DNA from: Arthrobacter bussei | GTDB taxonomy: Bacteria; Actinomycetota; Actinomycetes; Actinomycetales; Micrococcaceae | Length of the DNA stretch: 64,000 nucleotides | NCBI RefSeq assembly: GCF_009377195.2 | Contig: NZ_VJXX01000002.1 | Coordinates: 62,001 to 126,000, forward strand | Direction of reading: 5' to 3' | Shown here: one piece after another, positions 9,211-18,370 of the stretch | Layout: each line of letters begins with the position of its first letter | Numbering within the stretch: the stretch's first letter is position 1 | Made by a program: the position numbers and the translations under genes | Notes under the pieces: generated by a model | The model's input: the letters and a program-made list of their open reading frames with translations, nothing else | Told to the model about the DNA's origin: nothing | Databases searched by the model: none

Positions 9211-9256
9211 TCGAGGACGGGGCACGGCCTGCTGCAGTCGTGTCCCGACCGGGCCG

Positions 9257-10258
9257 TCAGGAGTGCACGAGCCGCCGGGCCGAGCCTTCGTCGAGGATGA
9301 GGTCCGTGGCGAGCCCCGCCGCCAGGGCGCCGCGGAGTCCGTTGATCTTGGACTCCCCGGACACCACGCAGATCCGGCGTCGGACCGTGCACAGCTGGTC
9401 GAGTTCGGGGCCCGTGCTGCGGGTGTTGAGCACGATGTCGCGATGCGTGCCGTCGGCGCGGAAGAACATCGTGGCCACATCGCCGACCACCTCGTCCGTC
9501 TCCAGCGTCTCGAGGTCCTCGCGGTCCAGGTAGCCGCCGCTGTAGACGTGGCTGGGGATCCCCGCCCCGATCGACCCCACGCCGAAGATCGCCATGGTCA
9601 TGCGCCGCTGCAGGTCGAGGATGCGGCGTACGCTGCGTTCCTCCCACATGGCGGTCTTCGTGGCGGCATGGTCGAAGAAAGCGGGTACGGGGAACTGCTC
9701 CACCCGCGCTCCGTAGGCCTGGCCGAAGCGCCGCAGGATCTCGCTGGCGTAGGTGATCCCCGTGGTCTGCGTGTTGCCTGCTCCATTGAGCTGCACGATC
9801 GTGCTGTCATGGGTCTGCTTCCGGGTCAGGTGGTGACTCACCGCGCTGAGCGTGGATCCCCACGCGACACCGACGATGGCGTTCGAATCGACGAGGGGGC
9901 CGATCGTCCGGGCGGCCTGGATGGCGACGCGGTCGAGCACCTCACTGTCGTTCACGCTGTCGGCCACCGGGACCACGTGCGCCTCCACGCCGAAACGGCG
10001 GCTGATCTGCTGCTCCAGCGCAGGAGCCCGGTCGGACGGGTTGTTGACCTGGATCTGCACCAGTCCTGTCTCCCGTGCCATCGAGAGCAGGCGGGAGACG
10101 GTGGACCGGGAGGTGCGCAGCTCCCGCGCGATGGCGTTCATCGTGAGGTCCTGCAGGTAGTACATCTGCGCTGCCCTCAGGGCATCGCGCGAGCGGTTGC
10201 CCGGTGTGCGGTCGACGCCACCGGCACCGTCCGTCCACCCGTCCTCGATGGTCATCAT
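9257..10258 (-). CDS. SorC-type sugar-binding transcriptional regulator
   Basis: DNA-binding regulator of the SorC (DeoR-like) family. About 333 residues: an N-terminal helix-turn-helix (LTMNAIARELRTSRSTVSRL, about 38-57) and a long effector-binding domain with the phosphosugar-isomerase-like fold (VGVAWGSTLSAV, FGVGSIGAG). Effectors of the family are usually phosphorylated sugars. It is transcribed away from glpD, so it probably controls the glycerol genes, with glycerol 3-phosphate or a related metabolite as candidate effector; that is inference. The frame is open upstream, but ATG 10258 is preferred: homology begins near it, and a CAGACT box lies six bases before it. Confidence 0.85.
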   Translation of the reverse strand: MMTIEDGWTDGAGGVDRTPGNRSRDALRAAQMYYLQDLTMNAIARELRTSRSTVSRLLSMARETGLVQIQVNNPSDRAPALEQQISRRFGVEAHVVPVADSVNDSEVLDRVAIQAARTIGPLVDSNAIVGVAWGSTLSAVSHHLTRKQTHDSTIVQLNGAGNTQTTGITYASEILRRFGQAYGARVEQFPVPAFFDHAATKTAMWEERSVRRILDLQRRMTMAIFGVGSIGAGIPSHVYSGGYLDREDLETLETDEVVGDVATMFFRADGTHRDIVLNTRSTGPELDQLCTVRRRICVVSGESKINGLRGALAAGLATDLILDEGSARRLVHS

Positions 10259-10264
10259 CCCGTC

Positions 10265-10270
10265 AGTCTG
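10265..10270 (-). promoter_or_regulatory. Candidate -10 box of the SorC-type regulator
   Basis: CAGACT on the minus strand with six bases to the ATG at 10258. A weak match to TATAAT, but the spacing equals the other leaderless genes. Its -35 would fall in the palindrome at 10279-10292, which fits autoregulation. Confidence 0.35.
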
Positions 10271-10278
10271 ACGCGCTG

Positions 10279-10292
10279 TGCACGTTTGTGCA
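10279..10292 (+). promoter_or_regulatory. Palindromic operator candidate between regulator and glpD
   Basis: TGCACGTTTGTGCA: perfect arms TGCAC/GTGCA with a four-base centre. It lies six bases upstream of the glpD -35 and over the expected -35 of the divergent regulator gene. Position suggests the binding site of the SorC-type protein. It could instead bind a global regulator of carbon use. Confidence 0.5.
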
Positions 10293-10298
10293 ATGCAG

Positions 10299-10327
10299 TT
10301 GACTGTTATTCCCACTGCTCGAAGAAT
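10299..10327 (+). promoter_or_regulatory. glpD promoter candidate
   Basis: TTGACT at 10299-10304 and AAGAAT at 10322-10327 with a 17-base spacer, the best sigma-70-like pair in the divergent region. It leaves a leader of about 40 bases holding the GGAG ribosome site of glpD. Confidence 0.5.
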
Positions 10328-10374
10328 TGATACCGCAGTAAACATTCCCGACATTGAAGTTACGGAGTAGTCCT

Positions 10375-12123
10375 TTGAGCATTCCAGCCGACCGCACCCC
10401 CGGTGAAGGCATGACATCTTCGACGCGCACCGTGGTGCAGGAGCTCAGGGACAACCCCCGGGCATCCGTGCTCATCATCGGTGGCGGCATCAACGGGGTC
10501 GGAACCTTCCGCGACCTCGCACTGCAGGGCATCGACGTCGCTCTCGTGGAACGGGGCGACTACTGCCAGGGCGCCTCGGGCGCGTCCTCCCACATGATCC
10601 ACGGCGGCATCCGCTACCTCGAGAACGGCGAGTTCCGTCTCGTGCGCGAATCGGTCATCGAGCGGAACGCGCTCATGAAGATCGCCCCCCACTACGTCAA
10701 GCCGCTGCAGACGACCATCCCGATCTACACCACGTTCTCGGGCATCCTCTCCGCCCCCCTGCGTTTCCTGACGCACAAGCAGGGCAAGCAGGTGGAGCGT
10801 GGCGCGGTCCTCATCAAGGCCGGCCTGACCATGTACGACTTCTTCTCGCGTGACGGCGGCAACGTGCCGCGTCACTCCTTCGTCGGTCGCAAGAAGGCGC
10901 TCGCCGCCATGCCCGAACTCCGCAAGGACATCAAGTACGCGGCCACCTACTTCGACGCCTCCGTCCACAACCCGGAGCGCCTGACCCTCGACGTCCTGCG
11001 CGACGGACAGATCGCGAACCCGGCTGCGCGGGCCGCGAACTACGTCAGTGCCGTCGGCACGACCGACGACGGCGTGCTCCTGCGTGACGAGCTCACCGGT
11101 GAGACCTTCGGCTTCCAGGCCGACGTTGTCGTTAACGCCACCGGCGCGTGGACGGACGGCACCAATGCCGCCCTCGGCACCGAGACCCTGTTCATGGGTG
11201 GTACCAAGGGCTCGCACATCGTCCTCGACCACCCCGAGCTGCTCAAGGCCTGCAACGGCACCGAGATCTTCTTCGAGCACGTCGACGGCCGGATCGTCCT
11301 CATCTACCCCATGGGCGACCGCGTGCTCGTCGGGACCACGGACATCGACGTCGACGTCGAGGAGCAGGCCGTCTGCACGGACGAGGAGATCGACTACTTC
11401 TTCGAACTGATCGGCCATGTCTTCCCGGACATCGCGGTCTCGAAGGACGACATCGTCTACAGCTTCTCCGGCGTGCGGCCGCTGCCGCGCCACGACGACA
11501 CCCAGCCGGGCTTCGTGTCCCGCGACTACCGCATCGAGAAGCGCCAGGAGAAAGTGGGCGACCGCCAGGTCACCACCCTGAGCCTTGTCGGAGGCAAGTG
11601 GACCACCTTCCGCGCCCTCTCCGAACACCTCGCCGACGACACCCTTGCCGCTCTCGGGGCTCCTCGCAAGACCTCCACGGCGGGAGTCGCCATCGGTGGT
11701 GGCAAGGACTTCCCGACGGACGACGACGCCGAGCGCACGTGGATCCGGAGTGCCGTCCGGCCGGGCTTCGACGAGGCCCGGGTGGACGTTCTGCTCACCC
11801 GCTACGGAACACGCGCAAAAGACGTCATCGAATACCTCGCCGAAGGCCCCGACAGGATGTTTAATTCCACGAAGGAGCTGAGTACGCGTGAGCTCGCCTA
11901 CATGGTGGAGCACGAGCAGATCGGCCACCTGATCGACGTCCTGATCCGCCGTACATCGCTCGCCTTCCGGGGACTCGTCTCCGAGGAACTGCTCTCAGAA
12001 CTCGCCGGGACCCTGGCCCCCCTGCTGGGGTGGGACGCTGCACGGTCCGCATCGGAGATCGAGCTCGCCGAGAACGTCCTCGCCGAGGCCCACAGGGTTG
12101 AGGTCAAAAGCCTGATCGCCTAG
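10375..12123 (+). CDS. glpD: Glycerol-3-phosphate dehydrogenase, aerobic FAD type
   Basis: Oxidises glycerol 3-phosphate to dihydroxyacetone phosphate at the inner face of the membrane and passes electrons to menaquinone. The FAD-binding motif VLIIGGGINGVG is at about 32-43; the central DAO domain holds HMIHGGIRYLENGEF, and a C-terminal DAO_C domain follows. Start: TTG at 10375 (MSIPADRT), seven bases after GGAG; an upstream TTG at 10354 lies ahead of that ribosome site, and ATG 10411 is a possible shorter start. It gives 582 residues. glpF and glpK follow on the same strand, making a complete glycerol route. Confidence 0.94.
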   Translation: MSIPADRTPGEGMTSSTRTVVQELRDNPRASVLIIGGGINGVGTFRDLALQGIDVALVERGDYCQGASGASSHMIHGGIRYLENGEFRLVRESVIERNALMKIAPHYVKPLQTTIPIYTTFSGILSAPLRFLTHKQGKQVERGAVLIKAGLTMYDFFSRDGGNVPRHSFVGRKKALAAMPELRKDIKYAATYFDASVHNPERLTLDVLRDGQIANPAARAANYVSAVGTTDDGVLLRDELTGETFGFQADVVVNATGAWTDGTNAALGTETLFMGGTKGSHIVLDHPELLKACNGTEIFFEHVDGRIVLIYPMGDRVLVGTTDIDVDVEEQAVCTDEEIDYFFELIGHVFPDIAVSKDDIVYSFSGVRPLPRHDDTQPGFVSRDYRIEKRQEKVGDRQVTTLSLVGGKWTTFRALSEHLADDTLAALGAPRKTSTAGVAIGGGKDFPTDDDAERTWIRSAVRPGFDEARVDVLLTRYGTRAKDVIEYLAEGPDRMFNSTKELSTRELAYMVEHEQIGHLIDVLIRRTSLAFRGLVSEELLSELAGTLAPLLGWDAARSASEIELAENVLAEAHRVEVKSLIA

Positions 12124-12147
12124 CGGCTCCCGCCGCTACGTGATCGA

Positions 12148-12168
12148 ACCGCTGTCACTCGCAGCGGT
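12148..12168 (+). other. Inverted repeat in the glpD-glpF spacer
   Basis: ACCGCTG and CAGCGGT form a perfect seven-base stem with a seven-base loop; a smaller AGCGG/CCGCT repeat overlaps the glpD stop (12122-12137). No T-run follows, so a processing or stability hairpin, or an operator, is as likely as a terminator. Confidence 0.4.
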
Positions 12169-12262
12169 GCTATGCCAACGGCAGTGGTTGCCGGGGGGAA
12201 CCAAACGGGTGCCGTCGAGGCGGCGGAACCCGTCGATAAATGAATAGATAGAGGAGTCAAAG

Positions 12263-13009
12263 ATGTCTCTGGAAGTATTTGTTGCCGAAACCTTCGGCAC
12301 GATGCTGCTGTTGTTGCTCGGTACGGGTGTCGTCGCGAACGTGGCGCTGGCCAAGACCAAGGGTAATAACGGCGGCTTTCTCATGGTCAACTTCGGCTGG
12401 GGCCTCGCGGTCTTCGCCGGTGTCTATGTCAGCGCCCTGTCGGGAGCACACCTCAACTTCGCGGTGACGATGGGCCTGCTGTTCAACGGCGACGCGGCCG
12501 AATACGCGCCGGGCGTGGACAAGACCTTCGCCACCACCCTGGCCTACCTCGCCGCCCAGATGATCGGTTCGATCCTCGGCGCGGTGCTCTGCTGGCTCTC
12601 CTACAAGCAGCACTTCGACGACGAGCCGGATCCCGCCAACAAGCTCGGTGTCTTCGCCACCGGCCCGGCCATCCGTAACTACGGCTGGAACCTGGTCACC
12701 GAGATCATCGCCACCTTCGTGCTGGTCCTGGTCATCCTCTCCTTCGGCAACACGCCGTCGGGCCTGGGCCCGCTGGCCGTCGCCCTCCTCGTGGTCGGCA
12801 TCGGCGCTTCGCTCGGTGGCCCCACCGGGTACGCCATCAACCCGAACCGTGACCTCGGGCCGCGTATCGCGCACGCCTTCCTGCCGATCAAGGGCAAGGG
12901 TGGCAGCGACTGGGGCTACGCCTGGGTGCCCATCGTCGGCCCGATCATCGGCGGCGCACTCGCGGGTATCGTCATCCAGTTCATCTCGTTCCCCGTCCCC
13001 GCCGCCTAG
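12263..13009 (+). CDS. glpF: Glycerol uptake channel (MIP family) with altered NPA boxes
   Basis: Membrane channel of the aquaglyceroporin family that lets glycerol into the cell; 248 residues with six hydrophobic helices and two half-helix loops. The loops normally carry Asn-Pro-Ala. Here loop B reads GAHLNFAVT (Asn65-Phe66-Ala67) and loop E reads GYAINPNRDLGPR (Asn193-Pro194-Asn195). Both pore asparagines are kept; the Arg of the selectivity filter (Arg196) and the following Asp are also kept. The start at 12263 has GAGGAG eight bases upstream. It lies between glpD and glpK, so a glycerol role is well supported. The substitutions may alter pore size or gating. Confidence 0.9.
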   Translation: MSLEVFVAETFGTMLLLLLGTGVVANVALAKTKGNNGGFLMVNFGWGLAVFAGVYVSALSGAHLNFAVTMGLLFNGDAAEYAPGVDKTFATTLAYLAAQMIGSILGAVLCWLSYKQHFDDEPDPANKLGVFATGPAIRNYGWNLVTEIIATFVLVLVILSFGNTPSGLGPLAVALLVVGIGASLGGPTGYAINPNRDLGPRIAHAFLPIKGKGGSDWGYAWVPIVGPIIGGALAGIVIQFISFPVPAA

Positions 13010-13075
13010 GCCCCGACGCCAGCATCGCGGTCGTCACCGACCGCCACCACTTGTCATCCAATGAAGGAGTAGGAC

Positions 13076-14593
13076 ATGTCGCAGCAGTACGTCATCGCCA
13101 TCGACCAGGGCACCACTTCCAGCAGGGCCATCGTCTTCGACCATAAGGGCGACATCGTGTCCTCGGGTCAGAAGGAGCACGAGCAGATCTTCCCGAAGGC
13201 CGGGTGGGTGGAGCACGACCCCGCCGAGATCTGGGACAACACCCGCGAGGTCATCGGTACGGCACTCTCGAAGGCCAACCTGACCCGCCACGACATCGCC
13301 GCGGTGGGCATCACGAACCAGCGCGAGACCGCCGTCGTGTGGGACAGGACCACCGGCAAGGCCGTCTACAACGCGATCGTCTGGCAGGACACCCGCACCC
13401 AGAACATCGTCGACGAACTCGCGAAGGACGGGGGCGTGGAGCGGTACAAGTCGAAGGTCGGACTTCCGCTGGCCACCTATTTCTCGGGGACCAAGATCAA
13501 GTGGATCCTGGACAACGTCGACGGCGCGCGTGCCAAGGCCGAGGCCGGTGACCTCATCTTCGGCAACACCGATTCATGGGTCACCTGGAACCTGACGGGC
13601 GGTGTGGACGGCGGCGTCCACATCACCGATGTCACCAACGCGTCGCGCACGCTCTTCATGGACCTCGAGACACTGTCGTGGGACGAGTCGATCCTCGCCG
13701 ATTTCGGCGTGCCCCTGTCGATGATGCCCGAGATCAAGTCCTCCTCCGAGGTCTACGGCTCGGTCCACACCTCTCAGCTGCTCCGCGAGACCCCGGTGGC
13801 CGGCATCCTCGGTGACCAGCAGGCGGCGACCTTCGGTCAGGCGGCATTCGACAAGGGTGGCGCGAAGAACACCTATGGCACCGGCAACTTCATGATCGTC
13901 AACACCGGCGAGGAGATCGTCCACTCGAAGAACGGTCTGCTCACCACGGTCTGCTACCGGCTCGGTGACGCGAAGCCCGTCTACGCGCTCGAGGGATCGA
14001 TCGCCGTCACGGGTTCGCTCATCCAGTGGCTCCGTGACAACCTCGGCATCATCAAGAGCGCGCCCGAGGTCGAGCAGCTCGCCACGACGGTCGACGACAA
14101 CGGCGGCGTGTACATCGTCCCCGCGTTCTCCGGCCTGTTCGCGCCGTACTGGCGCTCGGATGCGCGCGGTGCGATCGTCGGCCTGACCCGGTTCGTCAAC
14201 AAGGGCCACATCGCCCGCGCCGCTCTCGAGGCGACGGCGTTCCAGACCCGCGAGGTGCTGGACGCAGCGAACGCCGACTCCGGAGTCAACATGGAGGACC
14301 TGAGGGTCGACGGCGGCATGGTCGCCAACGACGCTCTCATGCAGTTCCAGGCGGACATCCTCGGTATCCCCGTGATCCGTCCGAAGGTCACGGAGACCAC
14401 GGCTCTCGGTGCCGCCTACGCCGCGGGCCTCGCCGTCGGGTTCTGGAAGGACACCGACGAGCTGGCCACCAACTGGGCCGAGGACAAGCGCTGGAACCCG
14501 TCCATGGACGACGCCGAGCGTGATCGCCAGCTGCGCCTCTGGAAGAAGGCCGTCACCAAGACCTTCGACTGGGTCGACGAGGACGTCAGCTAG
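13076..14593 (+). CDS. glpK: Glycerol kinase
   Basis: Phosphorylates glycerol to glycerol 3-phosphate with ATP, trapping it in the cell. The 505 residues match the FGGY kinase family: [15 protein letters not shown] at the N-terminus (phosphate-binding loop), GITNQRET, and [10 protein letters not shown] in the second half. The ATG at 13076 follows AAGGAG. Spacing of 66 bases after glpF and the shared strand suggest one glpDFK transcript, with possible internal regulation. A long GC-rich hairpin follows the stop and probably ends the unit. Full length; nothing odd. Confidence 0.96.
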   Translation: MSQQYVIAIDQGTTSSRAIVFDHKGDIVSSGQKEHEQIFPKAGWVEHDPAEIWDNTREVIGTALSKANLTRHDIAAVGITNQRETAVVWDRTTGKAVYNAIVWQDTRTQNIVDELAKDGGVERYKSKVGLPLATYFSGTKIKWILDNVDGARAKAEAGDLIFGNTDSWVTWNLTGGVDGGVHITDVTNASRTLFMDLETLSWDESILADFGVPLSMMPEIKSSSEVYGSVHTSQLLRETPVAGILGDQQAATFGQAAFDKGGAKNTYGTGNFMIVNTGEEIVHSKNGLLTTVCYRLGDAKPVYALEGSIAVTGSLIQWLRDNLGIIKSAPEVEQLATTVDDNGGVYIVPAFSGLFAPYWRSDARGAIVGLTRFVNKGHIARAALEATAFQTREVLDAANADSGVNMEDLRVDGGMVANDALMQFQADILGIPVIRPKVTETTALGAAYAAGLAVGFWKDTDELATNWAEDKRWNPSMDDAERDRQLRLWKKAVTKTFDWVDEDVS

Positions 14594-14627
14594 CACGGGC
14601 GCCCCCACGGGGCACCTGGCACCACTC

Positions 14628-14667
14628 GACAGCGCCCGGTCCGACCTTCGACGGCCCGGGCGCTGTC
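14628..14667 (+). terminator. Hairpin after glpK
   Basis: Perfect 12-base arms GACAGCGCCCGG (14628-14639) and CCGGGCGCTGTC (14656-14667) around a 16-base loop, 34 bases past the glpK stop. There is no T-run, as is common in high-GC Actinobacteria. Probable end of the glpDFK transcript. Confidence 0.55.
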
Positions 14668-14747
14668 AGGCCGCTCGTAGGTCGGGTGCGGTCGTGCTCC
14701 TGTCGATCGGGCGCCGTCGTCGCTGCCGCCACCGCTGCGCACACTGC

Positions 14748-14753
14748 TAAACT
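14748..14753 (+). promoter_or_regulatory. -10 box of the leuS leader
   Basis: TAAACT with exactly six bases before the ATG of the leader peptide at 14760. Transcription would begin at or next to that ATG. No convincing -35. Confidence 0.55.
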
Positions 14754-14759
14754 GTCCGC

Positions 14760-14786
14760 ATGTCCCGGAACCTCCTGCTTACCTAG
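14760..14786 (+). CDS. leuS leader peptide (MSRNLLLT)
   Basis: An eight-codon frame, ATG to TAG, with three Leu codons in a row (CTC CTG CTT, 14772-14780). It starts where the -10 box predicts the mRNA start, so it would be translated as a leaderless peptide. A ten-base hairpin starts at its stop codon, and a terminator-like hairpin with TTTT follows. This is the architecture of ribosome-mediated attenuation: when charged tRNA-Leu is scarce, the ribosome stalls on the Leu codons and changes RNA folding ahead of leuS. Leaderless leader peptides are known in Corynebacterium. No experimental proof is available here. Confidence 0.7.
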   Translation: MSRNLLLT

Positions 14787-14809
14787 CCGCACGGTCTCGA
14801 CCGTGCGGC
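14786..14809 (+). promoter_or_regulatory. First hairpin of the leuS leader
   Basis: Perfect arms GCCGCACGGT (14786-14795) and ACCGTGCGGC (14800-14809) with loop CTCG. A ribosome stalled on the Leu codons 6-14 bases upstream would cover the 5' arm and prevent this stem. Confidence 0.65.
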
Positions 14810-14810
14810 G

Positions 14811-14834
14811 GCCCCTCCTGTGTGAGGGGCTTTT
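14811..14834 (+). terminator. Attenuator terminator ahead of leuS
   Basis: GCCCCTC (14811-14817), loop CTGTGT, GAGGGGC (14824-14830), then TTTT and GTGT. It has the form of a Rho-independent terminator and lies before leuS, one base after the first hairpin. I could not see a strong alternative antiterminator pairing, so the switching detail is open. Confidence 0.65.
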
Positions 14835-14920
14835 GTGTGTCCGGCGCAGGGTGCGTCGGATCCCCGGTTCCGGATCGCAGGACGAAAGGCAGGAGCAGCA
14901 TCACCCCGCGCGTCCCGTCG

Positions 14921-14950
14921 CCTTCCACCACGTTCCACCAGGTTCCACCG
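14921..14950 (+). repeat. Three 10-base direct repeats in the leuS leader
   Basis: CCTTCCACCA, CGTTCCACCA and GGTTCCACCG stand head to tail 18 bases before the leuS GTG. A ten-base period places the copies on one helix face, as for a protein site, but chance or RNA structure is possible. Confidence 0.5.
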
Positions 14951-14967
14951 ACAGAACAGGTCACACA

Positions 14968-17466
14968 GTGAGCACCAATCCCGAGGTCGCCCAGCCGGAC
15001 GAGAACACCTACGACGTCGCCGCCATCGAGGCGCGATGGCCGGCGGTCTGGGACGAGCTCCGGGCCTTCGCCCCGGCGGATGACGGCTCACGGGAGCGAC
15101 GTTACGTGCTCGACATGTTCCCCTACCCCTCCGGAGACCTGCACATGGGCCATGCGGAGGCCTTCGCCATGGGTGACGTTGCCGCGCGCTTCTACCGGCA
15201 GAAGGGCTACGACGTCCTGCACCCGATCGGCTGGGACTCCTTCGGGCTGCCCGCCGAGAATGCCGCCATCAAGCGGAACGCGCACCCGGCGGAGTGGACC
15301 TACGCCAATATCGAGACGCAGGCCCACTCGTTCAAGCGCTACGCCATCAGCGCCGACTGGGAGCGCCGCCTGCACACCTCGGATCCCGAGTACTACCGCT
15401 GGACCCAGTGGCTGTTCGTCCGGTTCTTCCAGAAGGGCCTCGCCTACCGTCGCAACTCGCCGGTCAACTGGTGCCCGAAGGACCAGACCGTCCTCGCGAA
15501 CGAGCAGGTCATCAACGGTGCGTGTGATCGCTGCGGCACGATGGTCACCAAGAAGAACCTGAACCAGTGGTACTTCAAGATCACCGACTACGCCGACCGC
15601 CTGCTGGATGACATGGAGCAGCTGAAGGGTCACTGGCCCGAGCGGGTGCTGGCCATGCAGCGCAACTGGATCGGCCGGTCGGAAGGCGCGCACGTGCGCT
15701 TCCGCATCGAGGCCGATGCCGACCAGGCGGCGTCGGACGTGGCCGTGTTCACGACACGTCCCGACACCCTGTACGGGGCGACGTTCTTCGTCGTCGCCGC
15801 GGATGCCGACCTGGCCCTGGACCTGGTCACGCCCGCGCACCGTGCCGAACTGGAGGCGTATCGCGAACAGGTCAAGGGCCTGTCCGAGATCGAGCGCCAG
15901 GCCACCGAGCGTGAGAAGACGGGGGTCTTCACGGGCCGCTACGCCGTGAACCCCCTGACCGGGGAGAAGCTGCCGGTCTGGGCCGCTGACTACGTGCTGG
16001 CCGACTACGGCACGGGCGCCATCATGGCGGTACCCGCACACGACCAGCGTGACCTCGACTTCGCCCGCGCCTTCGACCTGCCCGTGCGCACCGTCGTGGA
16101 CACCGGTGCGGAGGATGCCGCCGCGACCGGTGTCGCCACCACCGGCGAGGGCACGCTGGTCAACTCCGGCGAGCTGACCGGCCTGGACAAACCCACCGCC
16201 ATCCGCCGCGCCGTCGAACTGATCGAGGAACAGGGGACGGGCGAGCACACCATCAACTACCGGCTCCGCGACTGGCTGCTGTCCCGTCAGCGGTTCTGGG
16301 GTACGCCCATCCCGATCATCCACTGCCCGTCCTGCGGCGAGGTACCCGTACCGGACGACCAGCTTCCCGTGACGCTGCCCGAGGGGTTGCGCGGGGAGTC
16401 ACTCGCGCCGAAGGGCACCTCGCCCCTGGCCGCCGTCGAGGACTGGGTGAACGTCTCCTGCCCGTCCTGCGGCGGCGCCGCGAAGCGCGACACCGACACC
16501 ATGGACACCTTCGTCGACTCGTCCTGGTACTACCTGCGCTTCGTGAACCCGGACCTGGAGACGGCACCGTTCGACACGGACGCCGTCAACCGCTGGCTGC
16601 CGGTCGGCCAGTATGTCGGCGGCGTGGAGCACGCCATCCTGCACCTGCTCTACAGCAGGTTCTTCACCAAGGTGCTGTTCGACCTCGGCATGGTCGGCTT
16701 CACCGAGCCCTTCAGCGCACTCCTCAACCAGGGGCAGGTGCTCAATGGCGGCAAGGCGATGAGCAAGTCGCTCGGCAACGGCGTGGACCTGGGGGAGCAG
16801 CTCGACCGCTACGGCGTCGACGCGGTGCGCCTCACCATGGTGTTCGCGTCCCCGCCCGAGGACGACGTCGACTGGGCGGACGTCTCGCCGTCGGGCTCCG
16901 CGAAATTCCTGGCCCGTGCCTGGCGCCTGGGGAACGACGTGACGAGTGCGGTCGGGTCCGACCCGGCAACGGGCGATCGCGCGCTGCGGTCGGTGACGCA
17001 CCGGACGGTCTCCGACGCCGCCGAGCTGATGGAGGCCAACAAGTTCAACGTGGTTATCGCCAGGCTCATGGAGCTGGTCAACGCGACGCGGAAGGCGATC
17101 GATTCCGGCGCCGGCGGTGCGGATCCCGCCGTCCGGGAGGCCACCGAGGCCGTCGCGATCCTGCTCAGCCTGTTCGCGCCCTACACGGCCGAGGACCTGT
17201 GGAACCGGTTGGGCCACGAGGCCACGGTGGCGACGGCCGGATGGCCGGCGGTGGACCCCGCGCTCCTCACGCAGGCGACCGTCGTCGCCGTCGTGCAGGT
17301 GCAGGGCAAGGTCCGTGACCGCCTGACGGTGTCGCCCGACATCACCGAGGAGGAGCTGCGGGAGCTGGCCCTGGCGAGCGAGCAGGTGCAGCGGGTCCTG
17401 GACGGCCGGGGCATCCGCACGGTGATCGTGCGGGCGCCGAAGCTGGTCAACATCGTCCCGGCCTGA
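14968..17466 (+). CDS. leuS: Leucyl-tRNA synthetase
   Basis: Charges tRNA-Leu with leucine in the cytosol. Class I synthetase with the HIGH motif as HMGH (residues 59-62, within [15 protein letters not shown]), a CP1 editing domain, a cysteine pair region (CPSCG, CPSCGG), and the KMSKS motif as KAMSKS (596-601). At 832 residues the length is normal. The frame is open far upstream, but that part covers the attenuator; GTG 14968 fits the start of homology. The ribosome site is weak (CAGG). Regulation by leucine attenuation is predicted from the leader at 14748-14834. Confidence 0.95.
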   Translation: MSTNPEVAQPDENTYDVAAIEARWPAVWDELRAFAPADDGSRERRYVLDMFPYPSGDLHMGHAEAFAMGDVAARFYRQKGYDVLHPIGWDSFGLPAENAAIKRNAHPAEWTYANIETQAHSFKRYAISADWERRLHTSDPEYYRWTQWLFVRFFQKGLAYRRNSPVNWCPKDQTVLANEQVINGACDRCGTMVTKKNLNQWYFKITDYADRLLDDMEQLKGHWPERVLAMQRNWIGRSEGAHVRFRIEADADQAASDVAVFTTRPDTLYGATFFVVAADADLALDLVTPAHRAELEAYREQVKGLSEIERQATEREKTGVFTGRYAVNPLTGEKLPVWAADYVLADYGTGAIMAVPAHDQRDLDFARAFDLPVRTVVDTGAEDAAATGVATTGEGTLVNSGELTGLDKPTAIRRAVELIEEQGTGEHTINYRLRDWLLSRQRFWGTPIPIIHCPSCGEVPVPDDQLPVTLPEGLRGESLAPKGTSPLAAVEDWVNVSCPSCGGAAKRDTDTMDTFVDSSWYYLRFVNPDLETAPFDTDAVNRWLPVGQYVGGVEHAILHLLYSRFFTKVLFDLGMVGFTEPFSALLNQGQVLNGGKAMSKSLGNGVDLGEQLDRYGVDAVRLTMVFASPPEDDVDWADVSPSGSAKFLARAWRLGNDVTSAVGSDPATGDRALRSVTHRTVSDAAELMEANKFNVVIARLMELVNATRKAIDSGAGGADPAVREATEAVAILLSLFAPYTAEDLWNRLGHEATVATAGWPAVDPALLTQATVVAVVQVQGKVRDRLTVSPDITEEELRELALASEQVQRVLDGRGIRTVIVRAPKLVNIVPA

Positions 17467-17509
17467 TGTCTACCGCTCCGGGTGCGGCACGCACGATCGG
17501 CGTACGCCG

Positions 17510-18370
17510 GTGCGGATAGCGGTCGTCACCGATTCGGCGGCCGGCTTCGCTCCCGAATGGAGCGCGGCCGGCGGCCTCGCCGACGGCGTCCGGGTGGTGG
17601 CCATGCCGGTGCTCGTCGGCCACGACATCCTGACGGGTGAGCACGATGACGTCACCGCACCCCTGATGGTCGCCCTCGCCGCCGGTGCGGACGTGAGGAC
17701 CTCGCGGCCCTCGCCCGGCCAGTTCGACCGTGTCTACCGTTCCCTCGCGGAGGAGGGGTACGACGGCGTCGTCAGCGTGCACCTCTCGGGCCAGCTGTCC
17801 GGCACCGTCGAAGCGGCGAGGATGGCGTCCTCGCGATCCGTCCTGCCTATCGAGGTGATCGACACGAGGACGGCCGGGATGGCCCAGGGCCGGGCTGCCC
17901 TCTCGGCGCTGGCGGCAGTGCAGAGGGGTGGGGACCTGCAGACCGCCGCTGCCGCCGCCGCGATGGCTGCCCGGGCCTCCGCCCTCTATTTCTACGTCCC
18001 GAGCCTGGAGCAGCTACGCCGCGGCGGGCGCATCCCTGCCGCGGCCGGCTGGCTCGGCACGCTGCTCTCGGTCCGGGTGATCCTGCACGTCCAGGGTGGA
18101 CGGCTCGTACCCCTGGAACGCCTCAGGTCGGCACCGAAGGCCCTGCAGCGGCTGGAGGAGGTGGTCCTCGCGGACGCCGCTGCGCGGGTCGGTGCGGTGG
18201 ACCTCACGGTGCACCACTTCGGCAACGAGGCGGAAGCTGTCGCGCTGGCAGGACGGATCGAGGCCGCCGGTGGGGGCAGGGTCACCACCGCTCCCTGCCC
18301 GTCGGTGCTCGCGGCCCATGCCGGTCTCGGTGTCGTCGCCGTCACCGTGAGTCCGTCGGTTAGATCATGA
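17510..18370 (+). CDS. DegV family fatty-acid-binding protein
   Basis: DegV proteins bind a fatty acid and, in Firmicutes, present it to fatty-acid kinase FakA (as FakB); no FakA gene lies nearby. The 286 residues begin MRIAVVTDSAAGF, with the VRTSRPSPGQFDRVY segment near 63-77 and the VHLSGQLSGTVEAARMA fatty-acid pocket segment near 93-109. The last residues, after VVAVTVSP, lie inside a short-repeat tract that continues past the stop, so the C-terminus may vary between strains. GTG start with no strong ribosome site; the distance from leuS is 43 bases. comEA follows after 172 to 200 bases. Confidence 0.88.
   Translation: MRIAVVTDSAAGFAPEWSAAGGLADGVRVVAMPVLVGHDILTGEHDDVTAPLMVALAAGADVRTSRPSPGQFDRVYRSLAEEGYDGVVSVHLSGQLSGTVEAARMASSRSVLPIEVIDTRTAGMAQGRAALSALAAVQRGGDLQTAAAAAAMAARASALYFYVPSLEQLRRGGRIPAAAGWLGTLLSVRVILHVQGGRLVPLERLRSAPKALQRLEEVVLADAAARVGAVDLTVHHFGNEAEAVALAGRIEAAGGGRVTTAPCPSVLAAHAGLGVVAVTVSPSVRS

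Noticed and set aside
14594-14967. A T-box riboswitch before leuS
   Set aside because: No T-box-like stem I architecture or conserved antiterminator sequence; a Leu-codon leader peptide explains the region better.
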